Source: CAVVEC01 sp963747105 (GTDB taxonomy: Bacteria > Acidobacteriota > Terriglobia > Terriglobales > Acidobacteriaceae). From it: a stretch of DNA of 64,000 nucleotides. The stretch is from positions 124,001 through 188,000 of the forward strand of contig CAVVEC010000007.1 in the NCBI GenBank assembly GCA_963747105.1. Direction: 5' to 3'. How positions within the stretch are numbered: position 1 is the stretch's first letter; every line of letters begins with the position of its first letter. The notes beneath the pieces were generated by a model that was given only the letters and a program-made list of their open reading frames with translations, did not search any database and was not told where the DNA came from. Below are positions 35,228-44,652 of this stretch, one piece after another. Both the position numbers and the translations under genes were made by a program.

Positions 35228-36232
35228 TCACTTGCCGGCCGCTGCACCGGCGTGCACTGCGGCTGGCGCCGTGATCGCAACTGAGTCGGGCTGGGTCCAC
35301 ACGGCCTTTCCGTTAGCCAGTTCCAGGCGATTCATGGTAATTTTCAGCTCGCCCCCGTCCACCTTAATAAGAAGGTAATGGTAGTTCACATCCTTGCTCT
35401 GGAACGGGTCGTCCGGGGCCCGTTCGATGGGATAGGCATGGGCGCCCGCTCCGCCGGTAACGAAATAGGTAACGCCTCCGTGCTCGTGACGCTCGTAGTT
35501 GTGCACGTGTCCGGAGAAAACGACAATTCGGGCGCGGAGATTCTGCTGCCGTGCTTCCAGCGTCTTGGCCAGTTCTTTCTCCTGGGGACGGGCTGAGTGT
35601 CCACCTCCGAACTTCTTAGCATCCGATGAACTGGTGTAGGGAGGATGATGAAGCACCAGGAAAACGAAATCCACATCGCCAGGAACATGGTCCAGCTTCT
35701 GGGCGAGCCATTGCCCTTGCGGGCCGGAGGTCTCGTCGAGCGAGCTGTCAAGCACCAGCAAGAGCGTGTTGGCGGCGCGGACGGAATAGTAGAGGCTGTT
35801 CTTCAGGTCGGGAAAACGCTGGAAATAGTTGGCCAGGGCGACCTTTTCAGCGCCGTGGAGATCATGGTTGCCCAATGCCGGGTAGATTGGGATTTTGTTT
35901 GCACGCCACACTGCAGTTTCGCTGTCCCACACCTTCCAATCGTTAACATCGTAGCCGTTGTAGACGATGTCGCCTCCAAAGGAGATAAATGCAGGGCTGG
36001 CCTCGGCGATAGCCTGTACCAGCGTCTGGCGCACGAGCGGATTCGCCGCCTCGGCGTCCTTGGGATCATGGAAGCGCGAATCTCCATAGGCGACGAAGTG
36101 GAAGGCCTTGCCCACCTGTAGTTGCAGTTCCACCGGCTGGCTTTCCGGCGGCGTCATCTGCGAGTGTGAGCGCGAGCAGGCAGCAAAGCCGACTAAAAGA
36201 ACGACGATCGGCAATTTTCGGAAACGTTTCAT
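35228..36232 (-). CDS. calcineurin-like metallophosphoesterase lipoprotein
   Basis: 334 residues with a lipoprotein signal: VVLLVGFAAC, the Cys being the lipidation site. The metallophosphoesterase metal-binding series is complete: YGDSRFHD, GGDIVYNG, LGNHDLHG, LVLHHPPY and SGHVHNYERH. It should hydrolyse phosphoesters in the periplasm with a dinuclear metal centre. The ATG directly follows the stop of the upstream YncE-like gene (stop TAA at 36233-36235), so they are co-translated. Confidence 0.9.
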   Translation of the reverse strand: MKRFRKLPIVVLLVGFAACSRSHSQMTPPESQPVELQLQVGKAFHFVAYGDSRFHDPKDAEAANPLVRQTLVQAIAEASPAFISFGGDIVYNGYDVNDWKVWDSETAVWRANKIPIYPALGNHDLHGAEKVALANYFQRFPDLKNSLYYSVRAANTLLLVLDSSLDETSGPQGQWLAQKLDHVPGDVDFVFLVLHHPPYTSSSDAKKFGGGHSARPQEKELAKTLEARQQNLRARIVVFSGHVHNYERHEHGGVTYFVTGGAGAHAYPIERAPDDPFQSKDVNYHYLLIKVDGGELKITMNRLELANGKAVWTQPDSVAITAPAAVHAGAAAGK

Positions 36233-37225
36233 TTAGCGCCCCACAACCAGCACTTCAAATTGCCCCGATTCCGCGGTGGACAGGAAGAGCTGATGCGTTT
36301 TGGAATCAAGCGCCATGGTCTTCGCGCGGGGGAGAGTCTTCACATTCTCCACCACGGAGTACTGATCCGGGCTGTCCTGATGAATCACTGTTATTGTTCC
36401 TTCTCCGTTCGAGTTGAAGATCAACCGGGTCTCAGGGTCGAAAGCGGTGGCATCCACGTGGTCACCGATGGGGAGCGTAGTGATGACCCGGCCAGTATCC
36501 GCATTCATCACGGCCATGACATGACTTCTGCACCCGATAAACAACCTCCGATCCGGCCGATCCATAGCCATGCTGGAAGGCGAAGCGCAAGGAGCCGTCG
36601 GCCAGCGTTGCTCAACTTTCAATGAGCGGGCGTTAATTTCCACGACCAGGCTCTCGTCCTCAAGGTTATCGTAAACATGACCTGATCCGTCGGCTACAGC
36701 AAACTCTGGACCCCCGCCGAGATCAACCGTGCCCGCCACTTTTCCATCCTTGGCTTCGATCACCGTAGCACTGTTACTGTCCCCGTTGAATGCGAAAACC
36801 CTTGACGTCGCCGGATCAAAAATAATGGCGTCGGGTTTCTTGCCGGTCGGGACTTCCGAGATCGTTTTCAGCGTCTTCAAATCGAAGATCGTGACCGTTG
36901 AGGACTGCCCATTGCTGACAAATCCTCGTCCCGCATCCGGGGCAATGGCAATTCCGTGCACGCCCGGAGTGTTTGCGATCTTGCCGACGATGGCCCCCGA
37001 ATCTACGTCAAGCACCTCGACTTGGGTTCCGTGAGAAACGTACAGGCGGCGGGCCGCTTCATCAACGGTGAGATAGTCCCAACTACCCTGGCCGGGGATG
37101 GAAATCTTCTTTTTTATGCCGTGGCTGCTGTTGGCGGCAGTTGAAGCCAGAGAAACGAGGCAGAGGGCAACCGCGACCAGCGCCTTGCACAGCTTTGCAA
37201 AAATATTTGCGTGAGCAGTAGCCAT
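36233..37225 (-). CDS. YncE-family secreted beta-propeller
   Basis: 330 residues with signal peptide (LVAVALCLVSLASTAANS). Blades such as WDYLTVDEAARRLYVSHGTQ, VEVLDVDSGAIVGKIANTPG, VHGIAIAPDAGRGFVSNGQS and VTIFDLKTLKTISEVPTGKK show the YVTN-type propeller. No catalytic motif is evident; some members bind DNA or scaffolds, but most are unassigned. It precedes and abuts the phosphoesterase gene. Confidence 0.85.
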   Translation of the reverse strand: MATAHANIFAKLCKALVAVALCLVSLASTAANSSHGIKKKISIPGQGSWDYLTVDEAARRLYVSHGTQVEVLDVDSGAIVGKIANTPGVHGIAIAPDAGRGFVSNGQSSTVTIFDLKTLKTISEVPTGKKPDAIIFDPATSRVFAFNGDSNSATVIEAKDGKVAGTVDLGGGPEFAVADGSGHVYDNLEDESLVVEINARSLKVEQRWPTAPCASPSSMAMDRPDRRLFIGCRSHVMAVMNADTGRVITTLPIGDHVDATAFDPETRLIFNSNGEGTITVIHQDSPDQYSVVENVKTLPRAKTMALDSKTHQLFLSTAESGQFEVLVVGR

Positions 37226-37379
37226 AAGAAAAGCTGTTCCTTTCGGGGTGATGATCTGCGCGAGCGTTTCCGAGCGAAACTGAGCCCGGCACCGCGAAAC
37301 TATAGCTCGCCTTCAGATACTAACGCCAGTTCAGATCCTGCGAAACTCCCTAATTCCGCGACATAGCCGTCTCGCGAGG

Positions 37380-40300
37380 CTAGAACTCAAAGCGAAGCAT
37401 CAGTTGGAGCTGGCGTGGCAATCCGGTACCGGTGTTCGGAGAAGCGGCGTTGTCATTGTTGTTATTGAAATTGTTGGTCGTGGTGATTTGACCCAGATTC
37501 CCTGCCGGTTGCAGTCCCCAGGTGCCGTTGCTTAGCTGAGTGTAATTAAGAGCCAGGTTGTCCGTGCTCGGATCCCCGAGTTGAACGTGATTGAAAATAT
37601 TGAACACCTGCACGCCGAATTCCACCGAAACCCGCTCCGTTATTTTGGTTGTCTTCATGAGCGCCATGTCAATCTGCCAGGAGTTCAGCGCTCGAACCAG
37701 TCCGTTGGGAGCGTCGCCAAATCGGCTCACGAGGCCGCAGGAAAGTTGGCAGGTGACGCCATCGCTTTCGAATGCGCCGCCTGGATCAAGCGGGGGTGGG
37801 GCGAATGCTGCGGGATTGATCGGGATCGTATGATTCTGCACGCCTCCCGGCAACAATATCGGCACTCCGGGAACCAGGTCCGGTCGTTGCGTCGTTTGGT
37901 CGTTGCCATCGGGCAACTGAGCCGCGTTGATGTTCATCGTGATGGTCAAGGGATGGCCAGTGTGCCATAGACCAATACTGCTGAAGGTCCAGCCGCCAAC
38001 GATTTTGTCCAGGACGCCTCCTTCATTCAGGAAGCGTTTCCCGGCTCCAAAGGGGAATTCGTAGACCGCATCCGCGGTGAAATTACTGCGGACATCGAAC
38101 ACGCTGGGGCCCTTGTCGCACGGCAGGCAATTCACGTTTTCCGGCCCGTTGGACTCCCCGCCGCCGACCGACCCGTCATTGATGGAATGAGACCAGGTAT
38201 AGCGGCTTTGAAAGGACAGACCGCTAGTGAAACGACGGTCCAGACTGAGCATCAGCGCATGGTAGGTGCTCGCACCGATATCGGACTTGTAGTCTACCGA
38301 GCCGTAAGGGTCACCGCCGGGATAATACTGGTCAAGAGCCCGCGTGCAGATGAGGTTGCCGTTGCCGCTCGGGTCAAATTGCGGCTTGGTAAGGCAGAAG
38401 TTGACGCCTCCGCGGGAGAACAACCTCACGCCGCGCGACCCGACATACTGGCCAGATGCCATGAAGTTCGCGGGCAGTTCGTGATCGATGGTAAGACCCC
38501 AGGTCTCAACATACAGGTCGCGGCGCCCGTGGCGTTGCAAGGCGCGAGGTTGCTGCTGGGTTGCCACGGGCAAACCACTTAGGTCTGGGATAGCCTGCTG
38601 ATATGCCGTTTGCAGGGGCACGCCCCGGCCGGTTGGGTTGAGATTGACGAACGCCGTGTACCGGTCGCTTTCGAGGCCTGCATTCAAGTCGTCGTTCTGA
38701 GCCGCTCCGTGGTAGATTCCAAACCCCGACCGAATCACTGTCTTTCCGTGAAACATGTTGGGGGCCCAGGCAAAGCCGATGCGGGGATCAAAATTCCGGT
38801 AATCGGCATTGTAGAGAGCGGGATTGCTGGGGCAAGGTGGCGTGTTGATGGGGGTCGGGAAAGGACCGTTGGTCGAACCTGATCCCAGGCAGACTCCGTG
38901 AAATTGATTGACATCGAAAACCGTGGTGCGATTGTCGGCCTCATTTGCCACTCCGTAATACTCCCAGCGCAATCCCGCGTTGAGGGTGAAGTTGGGAGTC
39001 ACTTTCCACTCATCCTGAAAATAGGGAAGGTAAAAAGTTCGCCGATATTTGTGGCAGCACCAGGGAGCGGTAAAGTTAATCTGATAGAGAGCGGCGTTCA
39101 CGAAACCCGTATCCAAGGGCCCGCTGTTATCGGAAAAATAGAGGTTGTTGTCGGCGGTCTTGCCCTGGTTCAGTCGAATGCGCCGAATCTCCATTCCGGT
39201 TTTGAAGGTGTGGCGGCCGCGAACCCAGGTCAGGTTGTCAATCACCCCATAGGTTGTGCCCACCTCGTGATCGGCGTTGTCGTTGTTGATGGTGGCCCAG
39301 TCGTTGGTATGGACGGCGTAGTTCAAGGGGCTAGCCTGAGGATTAATGAAAGGAGCCCGGTTCACGAAGACTTTAGCCTCATTCAAGAGTCTGGGTGAAA
39401 TCGTGCGTTGCAAGGCGATGAAGTAGTTCGCGGGATGGTTGATGGTCTGGATCAGATCGTAAGGCAGCGCACCGCTGCCGTTGGTGCCGCTTACCAGGCT
39501 AATGTCTCGCTGGGCACGTCCGTACAAGGTTGTCTTGTTGTCAATCTGGTAGTCCAGTCGCACCAGCCAGGTGTCTTCGTGGACCGTGGTGGGGGCAGGG
39601 CTAGTGAATAGATCGGAGTCGGGGAGTGGGTTTTGCGGATTATTGCTCTGATCGGCGAATCCGCCGTCGGGATAAACGAATACGGGATTGCATTTTCCGA
39701 TGGGGCCCGTGGAGGCCCGCCACGGAAAAGCCTGAAGGATGGAACACATCTGCGGCGACGCGGCTAAAGTTTGCCGTTGGATGCTCGGGTTAGGCACCAG
39801 CAGTTGATTGGTCGTCGCAGCGTATTGACGTAGTCCTTCGTAGTTGAGGAAAAAGAACAGCTTGTCCTTGGCGATGGGCCCGCCGAACGTCATTCCGTAC
39901 TGCCCCATGCGAAAAGGCGGAATGGCGGGATTGCCGTAGACGTCGAAATCATTGAAGTTGCGCGCATCGAAGACGGAATTTCTTAAGTAGCCAAAGACTG
40001 AACCATGAAAATCGTTGGTGCCGGACTTGGTGACCACGTCAATCTGGCCACCCGCTTGGGTGCCGTATTCCGCATCGTACAACGCGCTGCTGACGCGATA
40101 CTCGGCGATTGCGTCCTGGGATATCTGTAAGCGGGTCTGTGATTTTTGAGCCTGCTCCTGAATACCGCCGGCGTCAACCCCGTCAAACTGAAAATTGTTA
40201 TCATCGCGCGCGCGACCCGCGAAGCGAATCGTACGCTGATCGCCGCCACCATCGTCCTGGGCAAATGGAGCGAGCAGCGTGAAACTTGCCCAGTCGCGCC

Positions 40301-40784
40301 CGTTGTTGGGCAGGTAAGCGATCTGATCTGTATTAATGACCGTGGAGGCGTCAGCCGAACTGCGATCCACCGGTTCGGCGGATGCTTTGACTTCAATTTT
40401 CTCCGCAACCGCGCCGACGTCAAGCTTGATGTTCAAAGTGTGCGTCTGCCCCACTAGCAGCACGACGTCGTTGACGACCTTGGTCGCAAACTTGGGGTTC
40501 GTCGCAGTCACCGTGTACCGCCCAACCGCCAGGCCCGGGAACCGGTAATAGCCGTTCGAACCGGTCTGCTGTTGTTGGCTGATGCCGGTATCTACCGCCA
40601 AGACTTGCACGCTGGCGCCACGAATCACTGCTCCCGTTGGATCCGTCACTGTACCTTCCAGCACGGCACGATCGATTTGAGCGGATGCTCCTACGCAAGC
40701 GATCATCAGGAGGAACAGGGCCGGAAGAGTGGATTGCATCAGAGCAAAGAGTGAGGGTGAGAGAGAGGAGCAACGTGGCCGCAT
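37380..40784 (-). CDS. Oar-type TonB-dependent receptor with CarboxypepD-reg domain
   Basis: 1,134-residue outer-membrane receptor of the kind abundant in Acidobacteriota. Signal peptide (ALFLLMIACVGASAQ), then a carboxypeptidase regulatory-like domain (AVLEGTVTDPTGAVIRGASV, GYYRFPGLAVGRYTVTATN), plug (ADASTVINTDQIAYLPNNGR, AGGQIDVVTKSGTNDFHGS) and a large barrel ending in LPRQLQLMLRFEF, with a terminal aromatic. The ATG at 40784 is used because GGAGG lies five bases upstream. The ligand is unknown; members import polysaccharides, peptides or metal complexes. The gene stands alone and is intact, unlike the receptor at 8260. Confidence 0.93.
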   Translation of the reverse strand: MRPRCSSLSPSLFALMQSTLPALFLLMIACVGASAQIDRAVLEGTVTDPTGAVIRGASVQVLAVDTGISQQQQTGSNGYYRFPGLAVGRYTVTATNPKFATKVVNDVVLLVGQTHTLNIKLDVGAVAEKIEVKASAEPVDRSSADASTVINTDQIAYLPNNGRDWASFTLLAPFAQDDGGGDQRTIRFAGRARDDNNFQFDGVDAGGIQEQAQKSQTRLQISQDAIAEYRVSSALYDAEYGTQAGGQIDVVTKSGTNDFHGSVFGYLRNSVFDARNFNDFDVYGNPAIPPFRMGQYGMTFGGPIAKDKLFFFLNYEGLRQYAATTNQLLVPNPSIQRQTLAASPQMCSILQAFPWRASTGPIGKCNPVFVYPDGGFADQSNNPQNPLPDSDLFTSPAPTTVHEDTWLVRLDYQIDNKTTLYGRAQRDISLVSGTNGSGALPYDLIQTINHPANYFIALQRTISPRLLNEAKVFVNRAPFINPQASPLNYAVHTNDWATINNDNADHEVGTTYGVIDNLTWVRGRHTFKTGMEIRRIRLNQGKTADNNLYFSDNSGPLDTGFVNAALYQINFTAPWCCHKYRRTFYLPYFQDEWKVTPNFTLNAGLRWEYYGVANEADNRTTVFDVNQFHGVCLGSGSTNGPFPTPINTPPCPSNPALYNADYRNFDPRIGFAWAPNMFHGKTVIRSGFGIYHGAAQNDDLNAGLESDRYTAFVNLNPTGRGVPLQTAYQQAIPDLSGLPVATQQQPRALQRHGRRDLYVETWGLTIDHELPANFMASGQYVGSRGVRLFSRGGVNFCLTKPQFDPSGNGNLICTRALDQYYPGGDPYGSVDYKSDIGASTYHALMLSLDRRFTSGLSFQSRYTWSHSINDGSVGGGESNGPENVNCLPCDKGPSVFDVRSNFTADAVYEFPFGAGKRFLNEGGVLDKIVGGWTFSSIGLWHTGHPLTITMNINAAQLPDGNDQTTQRPDLVPGVPILLPGGVQNHTIPINPAAFAPPPLDPGGAFESDGVTCQLSCGLVSRFGDAPNGLVRALNSWQIDMALMKTTKITERVSVEFGVQVFNIFNHVQLGDPSTDNLALNYTQLSNGTWGLQPAGNLGQITTTNNFNNNNDNAASPNTGTGLPRQLQLMLRFEF

Positions 40785-41044
40785 AAGCCTCCGATCCCAG
40801 GAAAGATTGTTCTCGTCAAATACTTCAGTTCTTGGTTTGCTGGTAAGCAGCGATTCTAGGAAGGCATTGTGACTGCGATGTTAAAAGCAGGTTAAATCTT
40901 TTCTCACACTTCTGTCGCAGTTCACAGCCACGGGAAAGAGAAGGCGGGCGACCGCAGGTCAGAACGAAATTCGTGCCGCACTCGGTCTAGTAGGTAAGCC
41001 GCAGTGTCAGACAAGATTAGGCCCAGCAGCCTGTTCCGGCATGC

Positions 41045-41521
41045 TCAGGCCCCAATCACATCCGGCCGTGGGTGGCCAGCCTGGCGGCACTGGGCGAGGT
41101 AGATTTCCAGCGCAGCGGCGGCGTCGAGGACAGTTTCGACATTGCCCTTTTCGTCGAGATTCAGGTTCGCTCCGCGTATGGCAAACCAGGCGTCCGTGAT
41201 TTCTTTGTTCCTCTCCAGTACGTGCAGGGTGTGCACCGATCCGGCGGGCTCGTAGAGGTACGATCCGGCGGTATTGATCTCGGGGTATTCGAGATACTTC
41301 CAAGCACCCTGCAGGGTGAAACCGAAGACTTCGCCGGTATGCTTGTGGCGCTGAATGGTCACGCCCGGCTCAAAGCGCACCCGGATGACCCACAGTCCGG
41401 CTTCGACGTCGGCCTGGAGCAGTTGAAAAGTCACACCCTCCTGGTAAGGAACAAACGGCAATTCGTCCTCGCCGCGATGCGGCGCGCTGGGAACGGGAAA
41501 AGCTATGGGCTTCGTGGTCAT
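41045..41521 (-). CDS. cupin-fold protein (dihydroxyacetophenone dioxygenase-like)
   Basis: 158 residues forming a ChrR-like cupin: DELPFVPYQEGVTFQLLQAD, then VRFEPGVTIQRHKHTGEVFG with the HxHxxxE-like metal-binding series, FTLQGAWKYLEYPE and GSYLYEPAGSVHTLHV with the second-motif histidine. Homologues are often named 2,4'-dihydroxyacetophenone dioxygenase, but the substrate cannot be told here. AAGGAG lies ten bases before the ATG. Monocistronic by position. Confidence 0.8.
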   Translation of the reverse strand: MTTKPIAFPVPSAPHRGEDELPFVPYQEGVTFQLLQADVEAGLWVIRVRFEPGVTIQRHKHTGEVFGFTLQGAWKYLEYPEINTAGSYLYEPAGSVHTLHVLERNKEITDAWFAIRGANLNLDEKGNVETVLDAAAALEIYLAQCRQAGHPRPDVIGA

Positions 41522-41985
41522 GGCAGCGGAATCTCCTTTTTGACTTCAAACACGGTGCCGAGTTTATACCATCCGACCCGATTCGCGGCATTGGCAAACG
41601 GCCCTCATCCACCAAACAGTTGTTGTTGTAGGCAGGCCATAGCCCTCAAAACCCCGGTCAATCAGGGGAAAGGCGATTTCTTCCACGCCTGACGCGTAAC
41701 GTTCCACCCTGCACTTCGATCAGCCGCGGACGGCTTACCGCAGAACGATCACCCCATTTCGGAAGCGTCGCTCTCCGACTAGATCGAGATCCAACCGCAC
41801 ACCATCCGGGAGAATCACTGGGCCGAAACTCGGGTTGCATGAAATCGCCGCACCGCCAGGCGCTGGCGGGAAGGGGAGAAATGCCAGGCGGCGGCTTCAC
41901 GACTTCTTGGATATGCTTATCCTATTGATCTACGCGTTGGTTCTTACCAGCGAATGGATCGGGAACGACTTCGCTTGAGTTTCGG
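41522..41985. other. intergenic, no gene seen
   Basis: 464 bp between divergent genes with no supported reading frame. The only notable sequence is the repeat at 41625-41648, a near copy of 51466-51489. Confidence 0.5.
41625..41648 (+). repeat. interspersed repeat, copy 1
   Basis: Begins GTTGTAGGCAGGCCA and matches 21 of 24 positions with 51466-51489. Both are followed by a GGTCAAT segment some 20-40 bp on, suggesting members of one dispersed family. Confidence 0.4.
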
Positions 41986-42789
41986 ATGAAGGTACCCGCC
42001 AAAGCCGACGACGAACGATTCCAGGGCGGTGCGCAGGACTATGCCGCCTACCTCGAGACACCGGAGGGGCGGTTGCGCCCCGACTTGGCCTTTGCCAACC
42101 TGCAGGAGTTCCTTCCTCGGTCGCCGGTCGAGAGGCCGTTGCGTGCGCTGGATGTCGGGTGCGGCACGGGAGCGACGGCGGTTCGCCTGGCGCGCCTTGG
42201 CATGGGTGTTACGCTGCTAGATTCGTCTCCGGCGATGCTGGACATAGCAAAACGCACAGCTCAGGAAGCAGGTGTTACGGACAAAGTCATCCTGCAACAT
42301 GGGGACGCGACGCGGTTGAGGAACTTGTCTCACACCGCATCGTTCGATGTAATTCTGTGCCACAACGTACTGGAATATCTCGACGACCCGATTGCTGTGT
42401 TGTGCGGCGCGGCTCGCGCCTTGCAGGATTCATCAGCGATACTTTCAGTCCTTGTGCGGAACCGGGCCGGCGAAGTATTCAAGGCCGCGATCCAGGCGGG
42501 CGATCTGGCGGTTGCGGAAAATAATCTGACCGCTGAGTGGGGACAAGAGTCTTTGTACGGAGGCCGGGTACGACTATTTACGTCATCTAGCCTGCGAGCC
42601 ATGATGCTCGAATCGTCACTCGCGGTAACTGCGGAGCGTGGCGTGCGGGTCCTTGCGGATTACTTGCCGTCGCGGATTTCTCGCAACGCAGACTACGAAC
42701 GGATTTTTGAATTGGAGCAGAAGCTGGGCAGCCGGCCAGAGTATGCCGCAGTCGCTCGCTACACGCAATGCTTCGCGCGTTTGCCTTGA
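41986..42789 (+). CDS. class I SAM-dependent methyltransferase
   Basis: 267 residues. The Rossmann SAM-binding motif LDVGCGTGATAVRLARLG is at about 57-75, followed by VTLLDSSPAMLDIAKR (acidic residue for the ribose), HGDATRL and FDVILCHNVLEYLDDP. It resembles CmoM/SmtA-type methyltransferases acting on wobble uridines, but the partner gene here is a radical SAM enzyme 21 bases downstream, so a joint role in modifying one substrate is likely. Which substrate is not evident. Confidence 0.85.
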   Translation: MKVPAKADDERFQGGAQDYAAYLETPEGRLRPDLAFANLQEFLPRSPVERPLRALDVGCGTGATAVRLARLGMGVTLLDSSPAMLDIAKRTAQEAGVTDKVILQHGDATRLRNLSHTASFDVILCHNVLEYLDDPIAVLCGAARALQDSSAILSVLVRNRAGEVFKAAIQAGDLAVAENNLTAEWGQESLYGGRVRLFTSSSLRAMMLESSLAVTAERGVRVLADYLPSRISRNADYERIFELEQKLGSRPEYAAVARYTQCFARLP

Positions 42790-42810
42790 TCGTTGATGGA
42801 GAATTGATCC

Positions 42811-43872
42811 ATGAATAACGTCGCCGGCAAATCCTCATCCATCCCAACCGGCGCGAGGGCGCCTGATACCACGATTGCGCTTGGGCTCGGGCTCACCAAC
42901 GAATGTAATCTTGCCTGCGCCTTCTGCTACCGCGATCCGACTCGCGCGGATCGTCTCTCCCTGGATCAAGTGAAGGCAGTCATGGAACGCCTACCCGCGC
43001 GCTCGGTGAATCTGGGCACCGGTGAGAACGGTATGCACCCGGATTTCAGGGCCATCTTGGCCTACCTGAGAACGAAGCCGCTCAAGCTCACCATCACTTC
43101 CAATGGCCATAGTGTTGCTGGGTTGGAAGACGACGAGTTGCGTGCCTTTCACGACATCGAGTTTTCTCTTGATTACGCCACGCAGGCCGAACAGGATGCA
43201 CAGCGCGGAAACGGCAATTGGGAACTGATCCACGCGCAGGCAGAACGATGTCTCAGGCTGCGTATTCCTGTAACCATCATCGCCGTGATGATGAAGGCGA
43301 ACTACCTGCGTCTGGCGGACGTGGCGCGTGTTGCCAAACAGTTTGACGCTCCTTTGCGAGTGAACGTGTACCAGGCGGTGCGATCCGACATCTATGCGTT
43401 GTCCTACGGAGAGTATTGGGAAGGGTTTCGGCGTCTCTTTGCGGAGACCGACGTAATCGCTATTGGCGAGCCGCTGGTGCGAGCGATGGCGGGCCTCCCG
43501 CCGCTTCGCGGAGGATGCGGCGTCAGCACCGTGAGGGTTACGCCGCGCGCCACCACGCAGCCTTGTGTTTACTGGCCAGGATCTGGGGAGCCGCTATCGG
43601 ACTTGATCTCGATGGGGCTCGACATTCTAGACTCCGCGCCCTTCGAGCAAGCGCGCACGCTTCCCGAGGTTTGCCTGCCGTGCGAGTTCCGCGAGTCGTG
43701 CCACGGCGGCTGTGCCGGACGGCGGCGCTTGCAAGGCGCACTATTACAACCTGACTCTTATTGTCCAATCATTCGGGGCGAGCGGCCACGGCTCGAAATT
43801 CGCATGGCAGGAAGTCGGGATATGCCGAAGGTCGGCAGCTCCTGTACGACCGTGGTGATTGCGAGAAACTGA
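42811..43872 (+). CDS. radical SAM/SPASM-domain protein
   Basis: 353 residues. The iron-sulfur motif CNLACAFC (Cys32, 36, 39) defines the radical SAM core. The C-terminal half has a complete seven-cysteine SPASM set: Cys236, 252, 288, 291, 297, 301 and 318 (CLPCEFRESCHGGC in the middle), able to hold two auxiliary [4Fe-4S] clusters as in peptide-modifying enzymes. After the last SPASM cysteine there is an unusual tail ending SSCTTVVIARN. The gene follows the methyltransferase and no separate short precursor peptide is obvious nearby. Role in maturation of a peptide or protein is inference. Confidence 0.85.
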   Translation: MNNVAGKSSSIPTGARAPDTTIALGLGLTNECNLACAFCYRDPTRADRLSLDQVKAVMERLPARSVNLGTGENGMHPDFRAILAYLRTKPLKLTITSNGHSVAGLEDDELRAFHDIEFSLDYATQAEQDAQRGNGNWELIHAQAERCLRLRIPVTIIAVMMKANYLRLADVARVAKQFDAPLRVNVYQAVRSDIYALSYGEYWEGFRRLFAETDVIAIGEPLVRAMAGLPPLRGGCGVSTVRVTPRATTQPCVYWPGSGEPLSDLISMGLDILDSAPFEQARTLPEVCLPCEFRESCHGGCAGRRRLQGALLQPDSYCPIIRGERPRLEIRMAGSRDMPKVGSSCTTVVIARN

Positions 43873-43941
43873 TTCGGGTTGCAATCTCCGCAGATGACCG
43901 AGTCGGTTGTGGCCGGATGACACAAAGGGCCTTACGGATGC

Positions 43942-43970
43942 TTGCATTTTGTGCCTGCACTGCCTATAAT
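43942..43970 (+). promoter_or_regulatory. vapBC promoter
   Basis: TTGCAT and a perfect TATAAT separated by 17 bp. The ATG of vapB begins six bases after TATAAT, so transcription would start at or next to the A of the start codon, giving a leaderless mRNA. TTGCAT and the ATGCAA at 43977-43982 form an inverted repeat spanning the promoter, a likely operator. Confidence 0.7.
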
Positions 43971-43976
43971 CTGTGC

Positions 43977-44219
43977 ATGCAATACACCATCCGCAATATA
44001 CCGGGAACCCTGGACCAAGCTCTTCGCAGGGCTGCGCGGGAGCGGGGCAAGAGCCTGAATGAAGTAGCGATTGAAGCCCTGGCCCGTGGGGCTGGCGTTA
44101 CTGGGGAGCGCAGCCGGCAACGCGATCTCGGCGACATCGCCGGCACCTGGCGCAAAGATGCCGCTTTCGATAGCGCCTTGGCCGCGCAGGATGCGATCGA
44201 TGAAGAGATGTGGCGGTGA
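43977..44219 (+). CDS. vapB: VapB/FitA-type antitoxin
   Basis: 80 residues. The N terminus MQYTIRNIPGTLDQALRRAA with GKSLNEVAIEALARG is a ribbon-helix-helix DNA-binding domain; the C-terminal part (DLGDIAGTWRKDAAFDSALA) is the toxin-wrapping segment. It starts directly at the predicted transcription start and ends in a GTGA overlap with the toxin start, typical of a coupled type II module. Confidence 0.88.
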   Translation: MQYTIRNIPGTLDQALRRAARERGKSLNEVAIEALARGAGVTGERSRQRDLGDIAGTWRKDAAFDSALAAQDAIDEEMWR

Positions 44220-44599
44220 AGCTGGCGCTCGACACGAATCGTTATACCGACCTGTGCCGGGGTGATGTATCGGTTGTCGAAACCATCGAACTCGCTGAAG
44301 AAGTCTGGCTGCCCTTCATCGTGCTCGGAGAATTGCGGGCCGGATTTGCTGTGGGTAGTCAGGGCCCGCGCAACGAAGCGGCCCTGCGGCGGTTTCTGCT
44401 GAAACCCGGCATTGCTGTGCTGTTTGCTGACGAACAGACCGCGCATCATTACGGCGCTGTTTACCGGCAACTGCGAAAGCAAGGCACTCCCATCCCGACA
44501 AACGATATGTGGATCGCGGCCCTCGTCCTGCAGCATTCGCTCATTTTGTTTGCCCGCGACCCGCATTTTGATGCCCTTCCCCAGCTTCCGCGCGCCTAG
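44216..44599 (+). CDS. vapC: VapC-type PIN-domain toxin
   Basis: 127 residues (GTG start overlapping the antitoxin stop). PIN-domain acidic residues are in place: Asp in LALDTNRY, Glu in VLGELRAGF, Asp in TNDMWIAA and Asp in FARDPHF. It should be a magnesium-dependent ribonuclease inhibited by the upstream antitoxin. Length and motifs are complete, so the module looks functional. Confidence 0.9.
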   Translation: MKLALDTNRYTDLCRGDVSVVETIELAEEVWLPFIVLGELRAGFAVGSQGPRNEAALRRFLLKPGIAVLFADEQTAHHYGAVYRQLRKQGTPIPTNDMWIAALVLQHSLILFARDPHFDALPQLPRA

Positions 44600-44652
44600 G
44601 GACCGAAACGGCTCGTTTGTCTCCAGTTAGGCCCCCAGGCTCCTCCGCAGAT

